Shown here: in pieces, positions 35,920 to 47,823 of the stretch | Layout: each line of letters starts with the position of its first letter | Numbering within the stretch: position 1 is the first letter of the stretch | Assembly (NCBI GenBank): GCA_949316495.1 | Contig: OX439011.1 | Location: forward strand, 22,225,995 to 22,289,994 | Source of the DNA: Amphiduros pacificus | Taxonomy: Eukaryota; Annelida; Polychaeta; Phyllodocida; Hesionidae | DNA: 64,000 bases | Direction: 5' to 3' | Notes under the pieces: model-generated | The model's database searches: none | The model's input: only the letters and a program-made list of their open reading frames with translations | Told to the model about the DNA's origin: nothing | Program-made: the position numbers and the translations under genes

Positions 35920-37145
35920 GGCGCCAAAATTCAAATTTTAAATATACAAATATGAAGTAGTCAAAATAAAGACAAATAATTGTCCGATTTCCACCAAATT
36001 TGCAGGGTATACTCACAATGTATGTATCTGCCTATATCTGAAAGGAGAAGTTAATCTGTGAATAAAAAATATCGCTCACAACGTGTCAATCTGTGGTTTT
36101 ATGAAAGGCCACTTGAAAAAAACAATGATGTTTCTATCTTCCGCGTGCATCAATATATTTTGTTTGTAACACATACTACACTTTAATAACAGATATGATC
36201 GTTTACTACACGACCTGGGGAGTCTGTAGGTGTTTAAATTGTCCAAATCCGTCCATTATTGGGAAAGTTACAAATATTTTAAAACTTGTCACAAAGTGTG
36301 AAAATCTATGTCGAAAATCATGATACACTGGCGAGACGCAAAATTCAAAATCTCAACATCTGAATGTTAATTAATCAAAATAAAGACAAATAATTGTCCG
36401 ATTACCACCAAATTTGCAGGGTATATTCACAATGTATGTATCTGCCTATATCTGAAAGAAGAGGTTAATCTGTCGAGAAAAAATCTCGCTCGCAACATGT
36501 CAATCTGTGGTCTCATAAAACAAGGCCACTTGAAAAAAACAATGATGTTTCTATCTTCCGCGTGCATCTAAATATTTTGTTTGTAACACATACTACACTT
36601 TAATAACAGATATGATCGTTTACTACACGACCTGGGGAGTCTGTAGGTGTTTAAATTGTCCAAATCCGTCCATTATTGGGAAAGTTACAAATATTTTAAA
36701 ACTTGTCACAAAGTGTGAAAATCTATGACGAAAAGCATGATGCAATGGAGAGAGCCAAAATTCAAAATCTCAACATCCGAATGTTAATTAATCAAAATAA
36801 AGATCAATAATTGTCCGATTTCAACCATATTTGCAGGGTATATTCACAATATATGTATCTGTCTATATCTGAAAGAAGAGGTTAATCTGTGGAGAAAAAA
36901 TATTGATCGCAACATGTCAATCTGTGGTCTCATAAAACAAGGCCACTTGAAAAAAGCATTTACGTTTCTATCTTCTGCCTGCATCAATATATTTTGTTTT
37001 TACTGAATAGAACACTTATATCCGTTGACTTTATACCCTGTAGGTGTTTAAATTGTAAAGATCTGCCCATTTTTGGCAAAGTTAGATATTTTAAAGTTTG
37101 TAATAAAGTGTGAAAATCTATGAAGAAAATCATGATGTGATGGAG
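35920..37145. repeat. About 415-bp tandem repeat, three units
   Basis: TCAAAATAAAGACAAATAAT and the following TGTCCGATT segment occur at 35961, 36375 and 36792, giving periods of 414 and 417 bp. Units 1 and 2 are very similar (including CGTTTACTACACGACCTGGG); unit 3 is more diverged and has a deletion. No coding frame runs through it. Confidence 0.9.
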
Positions 37146-38394
37146 AGGTACCTGGTCAAAATAACCGTGTTACCAAATGGAACGTGCCATTGAACTGAAA
37201 CATTGAACATTGTCAAGCTGCTGAATTTGGATATTTTATCAATGTAAATTATCTACAAGTGTCTGCTGCCAATCTTAATATTAATAAGCTACTTTCTGCC
37301 GTAATTAGACCTCATGTCATGCATATGATTCTGTGAATATTCTCACTTTTCACCCAGACCCAACATTAGAACTACGCATTCAAGTTTGGCGGCCATTTTA
37401 ATCTTCCAAATAAAATAAAATAAAATTCTAAGCATAGTTAAGGCTCACATGTTTCACAATTGTAGGTTATTATCTATGACCAAAGGATATACTGTGATTG
37501 TTTCCACAGCTCAGGGGATTCTATGTAGTTTTTGAGTCATGTCTTCCCTTTTTGACAGAAATGTTTTCACATGCATGACAGAACACAAAGAAGACAATTA
37601 CTAGTATGTATATTATAATTATTATATTATATGAAAATGTCTACCATTATTACAAACTATATAACAAAATTTTAATTATAATTTTAAAGATTTCATGTTT
37701 GTGTGCACTGATTTGTTTTCAACATATCCAATTAGGCCACTGTGTTTTTTGAGTTATTTTTCGATTTATTTTTTTGTCAGATTTTGAAACTATTCTTTGC
37801 TTTATGTCATAAGGTGGTAGGTAATGTAATATTTTCCTGTTTGCGGGGCTGAATATGGACAGAGAAATTCGTGCAACAAAATGTAGATTTATTTAGAATA
37901 GCGTAATGCAACGCAAATGTTTGTTTGCCAAAATATAAAAATTAGTGGAGAAATTGGTGGCAAAATCTCAAAATGTAGTCTTCATTGATTTTTTGTAAGC
38001 AAAAGTTTTCAGAGAAGTGAGACAATGAAACAAAAACAAGTATATCATTTTCAACAACTTTTATTTTCACAGGTCAACCATTTAACTGAAACAAACAACA
38101 GCAACAATAAATATCACATCTAAAAAAATCACTTCAGCTTACTCTAAAAATATCACAATTTTCATCCATCACTGCAGCTCAGTTACTTTCTTCTCTCAAT
38201 ATAGATAAGTGACTTACTACATCATCACCTCCTTTGTTACCCTGAGTACTAGTAATTGATTTAAAAACAGATAATCATATAATAAAGGTCAATCATTTGG
38301 TTGGATTAGTTCAGGCCTCAACATTAGCACATACTAAATGGCCATGAATTTTTTTTTGTGCTTCAGTGATTTATAGCTGATATAAAATATGAAT
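37146..38394. other. Spacer with a fragment of the 1-kb MITE
   Basis: GAGTCATGTCTTCCCTTTTTGACAGAAATGTTTTCACA near 37535-37575 is a diverged copy of the interior of the element at 1036-1902. Nothing else is supported. Confidence 0.45.
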
Positions 38395-39715
38395 TCTGAC
38401 TCAAGCAAGTTTCAATCATGTCAAGCAAGTTTGGCAGCCATTTTAAATCTTTATAAAAATAAATGAACATACTGTAATGTACATAGAAATAATTTCCACA
38501 TATTTACACAATATGGTATCTTTGGGCCACAAACTTCATATTGGGCCAGTGGCACGAAAAGCCTGTAGCGTATTTGACATTCACAGTCCATTTTTTATCT
38601 TATTACATTTACAATTACACACAACAGATAGGTCTGCTCTCCTGTGTTGTTACATTTGATAATGGAATATTTCATCTGAATATAATGTTATATGGATTTA
38701 GTACTTACATATTCATTTACATATTATATGTATGTTTTATACAGAAAAATGAACATTCAACTCTTTTGAATACATCATCTGTGATCAATTCTCATTATAA
38801 GTGACTACCTCTCTGAATAATATCACCAATTTGTATAGATTTTTCCTTAATTCTTTGATCGCTTAAATATGTACATGTTCTTTCATTATTCCACAAACAT
38901 TCATTTCATATGAAATCAACCCAAAGTATAAAATCTTGATAGAATCTCAATAGGTTTACTTTCTCAATTAAACTGTTTTGATGTTTACCTTTCAGATAAT
39001 GTTAATTTGTGAAAATATATCTTTCTATTATTTGAGGTAAGACAAAACCAGAAGATCTGCAAATTCATGCTGGAATACTCGCTTCCATTTGTTACACTTG
39101 GCGGTGGTAGTAGTGTGATGAATGTAGGTAATCAACTTTTTATGTTTGGCCTCTTTGCCCTGCATTGATAAAATGCCAAGCTGAAGACCATACTTATCAA
39201 ACGTCTCTCTTGTGTGAAGTGGGATCACAAATGATAGGGTCCAAATGGTCAAGTTTACTCTGTTAAATAGGTGATAAACTGCAAAAAGCAGTTTACATGT
39301 TGTTTTAAGGAATGCCAAGTCTGACTAAGAAATATTGACTCGCACAAATAGTGAGGCTGCGTCTGAGTTTGAGTGGTGCATATGCTAAGACATAGAACTG
39401 TAGGTCTCTCTTCTCATTACCAGTCATCAAACTGGATATCAGGCACATGAAATTGTGACCAAGACATTTGGACTATTCTCCAATAACTTTAATTGATGGA
39501 TGCGTAGTGTTTGATTTTTCCCGCCACCACCTATGGAGCCTGTAATGCAACTTTCCAGCACTGATCTTCTTCAATCATGTCAAGCAAATTTGGGAGCAAT
39601 TTTAAATCTTTAAAAAGATAAATAAATATACTGTGAAGTACACAGAAATAATTTCCACATATTTACACAAAATGGCATCTTGGGGCCACAAACATCTTAT
39701 CTTGTGCCAATTGTT
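38395..39715. repeat. Pair of about 150-bp direct repeats 1.17 kb apart
   Basis: The block at about 38405-38560 (TCAAGCAAGTTTGG, then AATAATTTCCACATATTTAC and GGGCCACAAAC) recurs at about 39577-39720 in the same orientation. The protein-like segment 39028-39318 sits between them, so they could be repeats of one mobile element or a segmental duplication. Confidence 0.6.
39028..39327 (-). pseudogene. Transposon-like protein fragment, unclassified
   Basis: A minus-strand open stretch of about 98 codons with no ATG at its start contains ETFDKYGLQLGILSMQGKEA, then a basic AKHKKL segment and KRVFQHEFADLLVLSYL. The pattern (GLGLxSMQGxEAKH followed by an aromatic-rich C-terminus) reminds me of the C-terminal part of uncharacterised multi-copy proteins of aquatic invertebrates that are probably transposon-derived. 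That resemblance is from memory. It could instead be a lone exon. Confidence 0.35.
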
Positions 39716-40054
39716 TTGATTTTTTTTTCTAATCATCATTTTGCAACATGTCTCTTTATTGATTTTTGTAAGGCACCCTCTGTTGGCTTGGTGTTGTAGC
39801 TATGTTCAGTGGATACTGAAAAGAAAAACAAAGGTTCGAGTAATATTTTACAACAACATATTATGCTTAATATTCTCCTGAAATAACTTCATATTCAATT
39901 CCAATTATTGCGAAATATGTATTCAAATGTATACTTTGTCTCATACCTATTCATATTAATTTTTGGGTTAAGAATATTTTTATTTGCAACTTAATATTCA
40001 TAATGAATATTACCTCTTTTCTTGATGCCCAACATGATTTAGTTACTGATGTTG

Positions 40055-43000
40055 CTATCTGCCCTCCTGAAATAGAACAATTTGTTGTGCTTAGCAGAGT
40101 CATAACATTTTAAATAACATCTTAATTTTTGTGCCAAAACAAAACCAGGGAGCAGAATGAAAAAGCAAGAAAAACATTCCTTATATAGAATTGTTTATAT
40201 TTATGGGACTTTATATGATGATTAACTTTGTTCCCACAAGTTTGGAACTAAATGGATTTCTGAACTCCTGATATCAAAACAGATATGGTTTCACTGGCAA
40301 AGGTAAAAAACAACATGCCATCTCGTGACAAATAGCCCATTTTTTATGGATGTTTTGTGTTACCTGTGTCTCAATATCTTGCTGTTTCTGCATTTTGGCT
40401 GATGGACATGCACGTTCGGCCTGCTTGATTTTGTAGCTCTTTTGGCATCCTCTCAAGCATGGCACTGCTGGCACACAAACGCCAAACACTTGCCACTGAC
40501 AAGGAGCAATGGCACCCCTGAAAAATGAAAAAAAAAAACAGAAATATAAAAAAAGTTAAAATAATTCACATTTGTTGGATTCGGTCAGAAATATTTAATA
40601 ATTTTCATGATTTCGGCCAGGAATCTGTTCATCTTACACTTCAATAAACCGGTAAACCAGTGACAATATATGAAATCTACAGAGCACGCAAAATGTCAGT
40701 TTTCTCAAAGATAATGCAATCATAAATGATAATTAGCAAGAATGAATGATAACGGCATGTAATATTATTCACATTCATTGGTTTCGGTCAGAAATATTTA
40801 ATAATTTTCATGATTTGGGGCAAGAATCTGTTCATGTCAGATTTCAATACAAAACAGTGACAATATATGAAATCCACAGAGCACCTAAAATGTCAGTTTT
40901 CTCAAAGATTATGCAATCATAAATGATAATTAGCAAGAATGAATGATAACGGCATGTAATATTACTCACATTCATTGGTTTCGGTCAGAAATATTTTATA
41001 ACTTTCATGATTTGGGGTAAGAATCTATTCATGTCAGATTTCAATTTAAAACAGTAAGAATGTATGAAACCTGCAAGGCATCCAAAATGTCAGTTTTCTC
41101 AAAGATTTTGCAATCATAAATGATAATTAGCAAGAATGAATGATAAAGGCATCTAATATTATTCACATTCATTGGTTTCAGTCAGAATTATTTAATAATT
41201 TTCATGATTTGGGGCAGGAAACTGTTCATCTTACATTTTAATACAAAACAGTGACAATATATGAAATCTACTGGGCACCCAAAATGTTTTCTCAAAGATT
41301 TTGCAATCATAAATGATAATTAGCAAAATTGAATGTTAACGGCATGTAATATTAATCATATTTGTTGCTTTCGGTCAGAAATATTTAATAATTTTCATGA
41401 TTTGGGGCAAGAAACTGTTCATCTCACATTTCAATACCAAACAGTGACAATATATGAAATCTACAGCGCACCCAAAATGTCAGTTTTCTCAAAGATAATG
41501 CAATCATAAATGATAATTAGCAGAAATGAATGTTAATGGCATGTAATATTAATCATATTTGTTGCTTTCGGTCAGAAATATTTAATAATTTTCATGATTT
41601 GGGGCAAGAAACTGTTCATCTCACATTTCAATACCAAACAGTGACAATATATGAAATCTACAGCGCACCCAAAATGTCAGTTTTCTCAAAGATAATGCAA
41701 TCATAAATGATAATTAGCAGAAAGGAATGTTAATGGCATGTAATATTAATCATATTTTTTGCTTTCGGTCAGAAATATTTAATAATTTTCATGATTTGGG
41801 GCTGGAAACTGTTCATCTTACATTTCAATACCAAACAGTGACAATATATGAAATCTACAGTGCACCCAAAATGTCAGTTTTCTCAAAGATAATGCAATCA
41901 TAAATGATAATTAGCAGAAATGAATGTTAATGGCATGTAATATTAATCATATTTGTTGCTTTCGGTCAGAAATATTTAATAATTTTCATGATTTGGGGCA
42001 AGAAACTGTTCATCTCACATTTCAATACCAAACAGTGACAATATATGAAATCTACAGCGCACCCAAAATGTCAGTTTTCTCAAAGATAATGCAATCATAA
42101 ATGATATTTAGCAAAATTGAATGTTTACGGCATGTAATATTAATCATATTTGTTGCTTTCGGTCAGAAATATTTAATAATTTTCATGATTTGGGGCTGGA
42201 AACTGTTCATGTCAGATTTCAATACAAAACAGTGACAATATATGAAATCTACTGGGCACCCAAAATGTCAGTTTCCTCAAAGATTATGCAATCATAAATG
42301 ATAATTAGCAAGAATGAATGATAGCGGCATGTAATATTATTCACATTCATTGGTTTCGGTCAGAAATATTTAATAATTTTCATGATTTGGGGCAAGAATC
42401 TGTTCATGTCAGATTTCAATACTTAACTGTACTATTTAAATAGGCCGATTGCAGATCTCAATGTTGTTAATTTTTCCCCATTGAAAAGTACACACTGGAA
42501 CTGTACAACTTTACCAGAACCAGATCTGTACAACTCCACTATATTTAATCATTGGTCGGAGAGACTGGCAGGGGGCCTATGGCTGACAGGGATTTGTTTT
42601 CAACGCCAATCGGGGTTGCCAGGGTGTGAAAGCCCCGTATGTGTGAAATTGCCCATATGACTGCCCCCTCCTATTCACTGTTTTGTATTGAAATGCAAGA
42701 TGACAAGAACAATCAGCTAGATCTGCTACGTCCGACATCCATACTTTACACACCACCTTAAAATTGACGGAATTTAACTCACTTTTTTTTAAAAAGCATC
42801 TAAATTTCATGTCGAATATGAATATTTGCTTGTTAAAGCTCTTTTGTCAACCAGGAATTAATAAATGATCGTAATTCGTAAATCGCGAGTGAATTTTCAA
42901 AAGTGGGTCAATGTGTAACTGTCATGAAAATGCCACGTGAGTCTGCCCTGTTGTATCAGCTATTCTTCAGTAACATTTGCACTGTAAATGACTTTTAATC

Positions 43001-43112
43001 ATGCCAGACATGCTCTTAAGTAATTTCTCTTTATCGTTGCCACTTTTGATAATATTATATAGTATATTTAAAGCATTTACCTGTCCTTCTTTGATCCAAG
43101 CTCTTCCCGCAT
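40055..43112 (-). CDS. Putative 65-residue Cys-rich small protein, three exons
   Basis: Minus-strand exons 43112-43081, 40517-40364 and 40066-40055 join in phases 2 and 0 with AG/GT borders (donors ACAG/GTAAAT and CACAG/GTAACA, acceptors TTTTTCAG and CTATTTCAG). The product begins MREELGSKKDRGAIAPCQWQ and has five cysteines spaced C-x7-C-x5-C-x3-C-x12-C, then a basic/Gln-rich end. There is no signal peptide or membrane segment. ACTTCCGG, an ETS-type core promoter element, lies about 24 bases upstream of the ATG, and AATAAA occurs near 39975 on this strand. The agreement of two phases, borders and promoter motif supports a gene; the family is not recognised. Intron 1 carries the 197-bp satellite. 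Confidence 0.45.
40561..42425. repeat. About 197-bp satellite, nine to ten units
   Basis: TCGGTCAGAAATATTTAATA recurs at 40581, 40784, 40981, 41178 (one change), 41371, 41568, 41765, 41962, 42159 and 42356; most intervals are exactly 197 bp. Two subtypes alternate in blocks: outer units with TCACATTCATTGGTTTCGG, inner units with TCATATTTGTTGCTTTCGG. It lies in intron 1 of the putative small Cys-rich gene. Confidence 0.95.
42670..42708. repeat. Inverted satellite fragment
   Basis: TCACTGTTTTGTATTGAAATGCAAGATGA is the reverse complement of part of the 197-bp unit (CATTTCAATACAAAACAGTGA). It lies 250 bp beyond the array. Confidence 0.6.
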
Positions 43113-43119
43113 TTTTCGA

Positions 43120-43145
43120 AAAAACTAAACCGGAAGTGCATTGAG
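43120..43145 (-). promoter_or_regulatory. ETS-type promoter motif
   Basis: On the minus strand GCACTTCCGGTTTAG lies just upstream of the first ATG of the putative Cys-rich gene. CCGGAAGT is the ETS/GABP core common at TATA-less metazoan promoters, so it supports transcription starting here. Confidence 0.35.
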
Positions 43146-43364
43146 TGAGGATTCTCCAACACTGAAGAGTTCCAGTCCCAAGTCTGACGTTTGGCCGCTC
43201 CGTGCGAAGCAGGTGATTGCGCTAGATCACTGCTCAGCTAAACAAAGCTTGTTGATTAAGTCTGTAATAGATGATGTGGATTTCAGTAGGAGACTGGGGT
43301 ATGCATGGAAAAAAAGTACTTGAGAACCTCATTTCCTGAATGCTTCAATGAGTGAGATGCTTTG

Positions 43365-43545
43365 AACGGTGAAGGCCACTGTGGTGATTCAAAGGTTGTG
43401 GGTTCGATCCCAGGCCATGTCGAGATTGAATTCATATTACAGTTTATCATATGAGCTAAGACCTGTGCCATAAGAGTTAATGCATTGTCCTTGTATCTCC
43501 GTCACTGTGTGGGTTGTCATTTCAAGGGCAGTAAGTCAGTAAGAT
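43365..43545 (+). mobile_element. SINE family 1 fragment, plus strand
   Basis: TGTGGTGATTCAAAGG, GGGTTCGATCCCAGGCCATG, TATGAGCTAAGACCTGTGCC and GTGTGGGTTGTCATTTCAAG match the family 1 head and body in order. Box A is degraded and the tail is missing. Confidence 0.75.
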
Positions 43546-43647
43546 CTGAGATTTTATGTCTGTTGCCTTAATTATCGGTCAAGGAGGAGAGACAATCTGT
43601 AGAATATTCCAGGAGACAAAAACAACTCTCAAAAAATAAAACAGAAG

Positions 43648-43929
43648 ATGCTGAAAAAGGGCCTTATATTTCTACTGCAAATCAGAGATAATGTAAGGGA
43701 ATATCAGGACAAAGAAGAGATGATTAAACAAGGAGAGCCCCATTATCACTTCAAGCAGGACCCATCCACAAAGAGGAAACATCAGCAGAGAGGAAGGGAT
43801 GAACCATGGGAGGAGAGGGACAAAGGAAACTCATCTGCATCTGAAAAAACAAGATTCCGTCAAGAGACCCGGAACATTCTGACATTTTTGGACACAAGAA
43901 CAAATAAAATAACATTTCACTCATATTAA
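43648..43929 (+). CDS. Unrecognised 93-codon charged open frame
   Basis: An ATG-started frame with strongly hydrophilic, Lys/Arg/Glu-rich composition (e.g. HHFKQDPS-like and RGRDEPWEERDKGNSS), ending close to an AATAAA at about 43901. No domain, signal peptide or membrane segment is recognised. An acceptor-like CTACTGCAAATCAG lies inside it at about 43673-43686, so it might be part of a terminal exon. It could also be chance. Confidence 0.2.
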   Translation: MLKKGLIFLLQIRDNVREYQDKEEMIKQGEPHYHFKQDPSTKRKHQQRGRDEPWEERDKGNSSASEKTRFRQETRNILTFLDTRTNKITFHSY

Positions 43930-44055
43930 TGTATCCAATATACAAACAGCTATAACAACAGTTTCCTATCGTTGGTATCTTTGCAGAAAATACAAAGAAC
44001 AAAATGGAGTAAACACATAATAAGAGTTTCAATGAATATATTGTGACAAGTCATG

Positions 44056-44330
44056 GTTTTATTGTCAACATGTTCAGGTCAGGTAGGAGCCTGTCACTGG
44101 GAACCAATGCCCTATCCTTTCTGTGGAGAGTGACTGGGGATATGTCTTGTGCCTTATGACAAGCAACAGCCTTTGATAACCAGTCATTGAGCATTGACTG
44201 GAGTGATAAACTCCATAGCAGATATCCACCATTTGATTCAGGAGGACAGAGGTATTTGTCCCAACGGGATTTGAACTCTGGACCTTTAGCATGGATGACA
44301 GATGTCTTACCAACTGAGCCATGTCCCACC
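44056..44330 (-). mobile_element. tRNA-derived SINE, family 2, second copy
   Basis: Minus strand: GGGACATGGCTCAGTTGG (box A), then GAGTTCAAATCCC (box B), then a body containing CCAGTCAATGCTCAATGACTGG and GTGACAGGCTCC. It has the same block order as 4398-4665 and is better preserved. Confidence 0.8.
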
Positions 44331-44348
44331 TTATCTTATTAAATTAAA

Positions 44349-44452
44349 TGACTGTATTCATGTTGAAAGTGACACAAAATCCTGAACAAAACTTGTGAAA
44401 CATTCACTCTGTTTTTATTTGACACCGTAATATGCTATTACAATTCATTTCC
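44349..44452. repeat. 104-bp direct repeat, left copy
   Basis: This stretch is identical, as far as I can compare by eye, to 45268-45371. The pair flanks a 5'-truncated LINE. Confidence 0.9.
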
Positions 44453-44475
44453 AGTACATATATTGTGTATGTCAG

Positions 44476-44478
<3 letters not shown>

Positions 44479-44550
<72 letters not shown>

Positions 44551-45267
44551 TTATATAGCGCTATTCCAGACCAGGTCTGCTCATGGCGCTAGTTACGTAT
44601 GACTCTTTAAATAGATGTGTTTTTAATCTTGATTTAAAAGCATCTAATTTTTTAGTATTTTTTATGTTTAGGGGAAGTTTATTCCATGTTTTTGGCGCAT
44701 ATACGGAGAAAGCCCTATCACCATAGTTTTTATTGTTTGTTCGTGGGATAACATATTCATTATTTTCATTTGACCTTAAGGACCTATCGTTGCATTTAGG
44801 CGTCAGTAGGTCCATTAGATATTCAGGGGCAAAGCCATTCTGCACCTTCCATGTCATAAGAGCAATCTTAAAGTCAATTCGCGCGGATACGGGTAGCCAG
44901 TGTAGATCCTTTAACTTCTGGCTTATGTGGTCGAATTTTTTAAGTTTCCCAACAACTCTTGCTGCAGCGTTCTGTAGCTTTTGCAGTTTTGCAATTTCAC
45001 ATTTTGGCAGGCCAGCCAATAGGGAATTGCCATAGTCTAATGTTGAGGTAATAAAGGCATGTGCTAGGGTATTCGCAGTATTCTCATCAATACAATTTCT
45101 GATCTGTGAAAGGTTTTTTACATGAAAATAACCTTTTTTACAAATATTCCTCACATGCGGCTGCATTGATAGTTTACTATCGATAATTATTCCCAGGTCC
45201 TTCACCTTTTCTGATGTCCCAATAGTTGAATTACCTACTGTGATATTAGCTGGAAGGTGATCACTTT
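44479..45267 (-). mobile_element. CR1-superfamily LINE fragment: RT C-terminus and 3' tail
   Basis: On the minus strand about 235 codons encode the C-terminal part of a CR1/L2/Crack-type non-LTR reverse transcriptase: SEKVKDLGIIIDSKLSM, LQKLQNAAARVV, HWLPVSARIDFKIALMTWKV, RAFSVYAPKTWNKLPLNI and FKSRLKTHLF. The stop is followed by GCGCCATGAGCAGACCTGG, TAGCGCTATATAAATT and a (TTA)n tail of about 65 bp. The 5' end is cut at 45267, directly against the right 104-bp repeat. The open frame continues into that repeat by chance. It is non-functional because it is truncated, but the frame is intact and looks recent. Confidence 0.85.
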
Positions 45268-45371
45268 TGACTGTATTCATGTTGAAAGTGACACAAAATC
45301 CTGAACAAAACTTGTGAAACATTCACTCTGTTTTTATTTGACACCGTAATATGCTATTACAATTCATTTCC
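45268..45371. repeat. 104-bp direct repeat, right copy
   Basis: Second copy of 44349-44452, abutting the truncated 5' end of the LINE. The LINE-side (left) copy is separated from the (TTA)n tail by about 26 extra bases. Confidence 0.9.
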
Positions 45372-46607
45372 CATTAGGTTAATCTTTGTTTTTGACATTA
45401 AGTTGTATTTGTATTTGTATATCTTTATGATACAGACAAGACAAATATGATATATTTAAATTCTTACAAATAAATCTGCTACCACCAAACACTATTTCCT
45501 ATACTTCACTGCAATATTTATTAGAGAACAATGCAAACTGATATAATATGCAATTTATGCTTTATTTAACAAATGATAAAGCTACCACTACCACCTAATA
45601 CATTTAAAAAAAAATAATAACAGATAAATAAACATATAAACCCTTAACCTAAAAAGGATGCACAAAATGATAATTTGTGATGTGATGGTATTTATAGCCT
45701 GCAATATACATTATGGATAATTTGTATGCTTTATATTCAGTTAGGTAACTAAGCTTAAATGGCAAGATAATTTGCATAAAGGGCGGGATGGTGGAACCAA
45801 AAAATGAGAGCAGCAGAGAAACTGTGCTGAACACCTGCTTACACAGCCAGGAGTGTCCCATATACTTCTAATAATAGAACTCTCTGAACAGGGGTATAAT
45901 ATAAGCTGCTTGTTCAACCTTTAACTCCAGTTTGATCAACCAAACCTCTGGCGGGCTGCTCTTAAACTAGAATTCTTTGCTTGCCTCAGGGGGGCAGAGT
46001 ATTTTGGGGTAGACAAACCAGCGGGCATATGGATCATTCCCCCTCCCACATTATCCCAGATTACATTTAATTTAGACAGTCAAAGAATAACAAGTATATG
46101 AGCATTACTATAAAACACACAAAAAACTAGGATAGACGGTACTAGGACAGTAATAGGCTGCTCTGAGAAAGACATTTGCGCCCCCTGTTGCATGTGGCAA
46201 TATCTCGCCATAAGGGCCAGTTCAGGCCAATTGCTTGGTCTGTACATATTACATATATGGTCATATGCCCATGGGGTGGAGATATCTAGCCTAAGGCCAA
46301 ATGATATGTAATGATGTTGATATGAAAGATGATCGAGTTATGTGTTGCAAGGCGTTTTGCAAATTGCAGTTCATGTCAAGTGGTGTGTCGGATGTAAGTC
46401 ATGTATGCATCCGGTTTTCATTGATCTAGCATTGCCACTTCCCACCTCAGTACCTGCCTAGCAGTTACCAGTACCTGCCTAGCATACCCACTTCCCACCC
46501 CTGCCAGTTACCATTACCTGCCTGCGTGGCTGTGTTGACTATCATATATTAACACTTCGCGCTGGTTAAGACAAGCCTAGGGTGCTGTTAGCTACCCCCA
46601 AACACTA
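45372..46607. other. No gene seen
   Basis: A+T-rich up to 45900, then more G+C-rich. Near 46430-46505 short blocks (CACTTCCCACC, AGTACCTGCCTAGCA, CAGTTACCA) repeat loosely. Part of this may belong to the DIRS-like fossil that follows. Confidence 0.4.
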
Positions 46608-47020
46608 TTAGTGAACTTGAATAACATCCCGGTAGTAAAAGTCAAATATGATAGGAGTTGCTGGGGTCATTGTTGGGTCTGCATTGGGTATGACCTGACG
46701 GAACCTGGTCATATCCAATCTGCTGAGGGAGTCTGCTGCTGCGTTATACAGTGTGCCTATATGAAATGCTTTGTAGTGTATTCGGTATATACTGATATAT
46801 AGGTACAGTGCCCACACCAGATTCATCAGACAGGGATCCTGAGAATCGTTGATACAGTAGCAGACAGCTATATTGTCAATGTTCATCGCCACCTTTCTTT
46901 CTGCTTCCTGTTAGTTGTGGGCTGAAGGTGACAATAGCTATGACCAAGCCTGCTAATTCACGCCAGGCTATGGTCATATTTGTCATCCATTGACGTTGAA
47001 GTCTGTAATATGTAATATAA
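46608..47020 (-). mobile_element. DIRS/Ngaro-like retroelement fossil, RNase H part
   Basis: Minus-strand pieces resemble the RNase H end of a tyrosine-recombinase retrotransposon: TIAWREL, MNIDNIAVCYCIN, LYNAAADSLSRLDMTRFRQ and PNADPTM. The element is broken and incomplete, with at least one break in this piece. Its ends cannot be placed. Confidence 0.6.
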
Positions 47021-47426
47021 TTTGATCCTGAATCATATTAATGTTCCTAGCCAGAGATTCCAGAGATATGTCCCCTTCATGATGACTGATATGTAACATG
47101 TTCTCTGCTATAAAAGGGTTTGTGCGGTTAAATTAACTTATCTGTGATCCACTGGGCGATGCTTGTTTGTTGCACGGGTTGGTATTTCCCGTCGGTGTCG
47201 GTGTCTCCCTCTCATCATTGGTTTAGACTTCGTCCCCTGTTAGGTCTGGGGTCTCCACTGGCAGGTTCTGACAAACCCCTAGCCCGGTTGGGCCTTCATG
47301 TCCCTTCATAGGTTTGTCTTTACATAGGTCTTCACCTGTCTTCACCTGTCTTCGCTAGCCTAAGTTCCTTCAATATATCGTGTAATAGCTACAAACGTCT
47401 CGTCACTGTGTCAGGCTAGAATGCCA

Positions 47427-47650
47427 GGGTGACTCCCGGGTCCCGTTCATATATCCCCCTGGGTGGACCCCCTGGGTGGAGCCCCTGGGTAAGACCCCCC
47501 TGGGTGGACCCCCTGGAGACATGTGACACCAGTCAGGGGCAATTGGCCTGTCTGACCCACATTACACTTTTAACTCACTTTATAAATTCTCCAGAGACTT
47601 TTAACTCACTTTATAAAGTCTCCAGAGAAGTAGCAGTTAAAGGTAGTGTA
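47427..47650. repeat. Short G/C-rich and 31-bp tandem repeats
   Basis: CCCCTGGGTGGACC-type units of about 16 bp occur four times at 47452-47520. Then ACTTTTAACTCACTTTATAA plus a TCTCCAGAG segment occurs twice at about 47564-47630. Confidence 0.8.
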
Positions 47651-47823
47651 ATCAAAGTTAGTAACAGTTTTATAAATCTGCTTTTAAGGTCTATAATCCA
47701 CAATGAAACACTGGGACAGACTTATGTTTTTTTGGCTTAAATGTGTTCAAAGTCATGTTATTTGTTAATTTAGCACAGAAAAAGTAAACTTAACCAGCTA
47801 GTCTTAAACTTTTATTATTTAAA

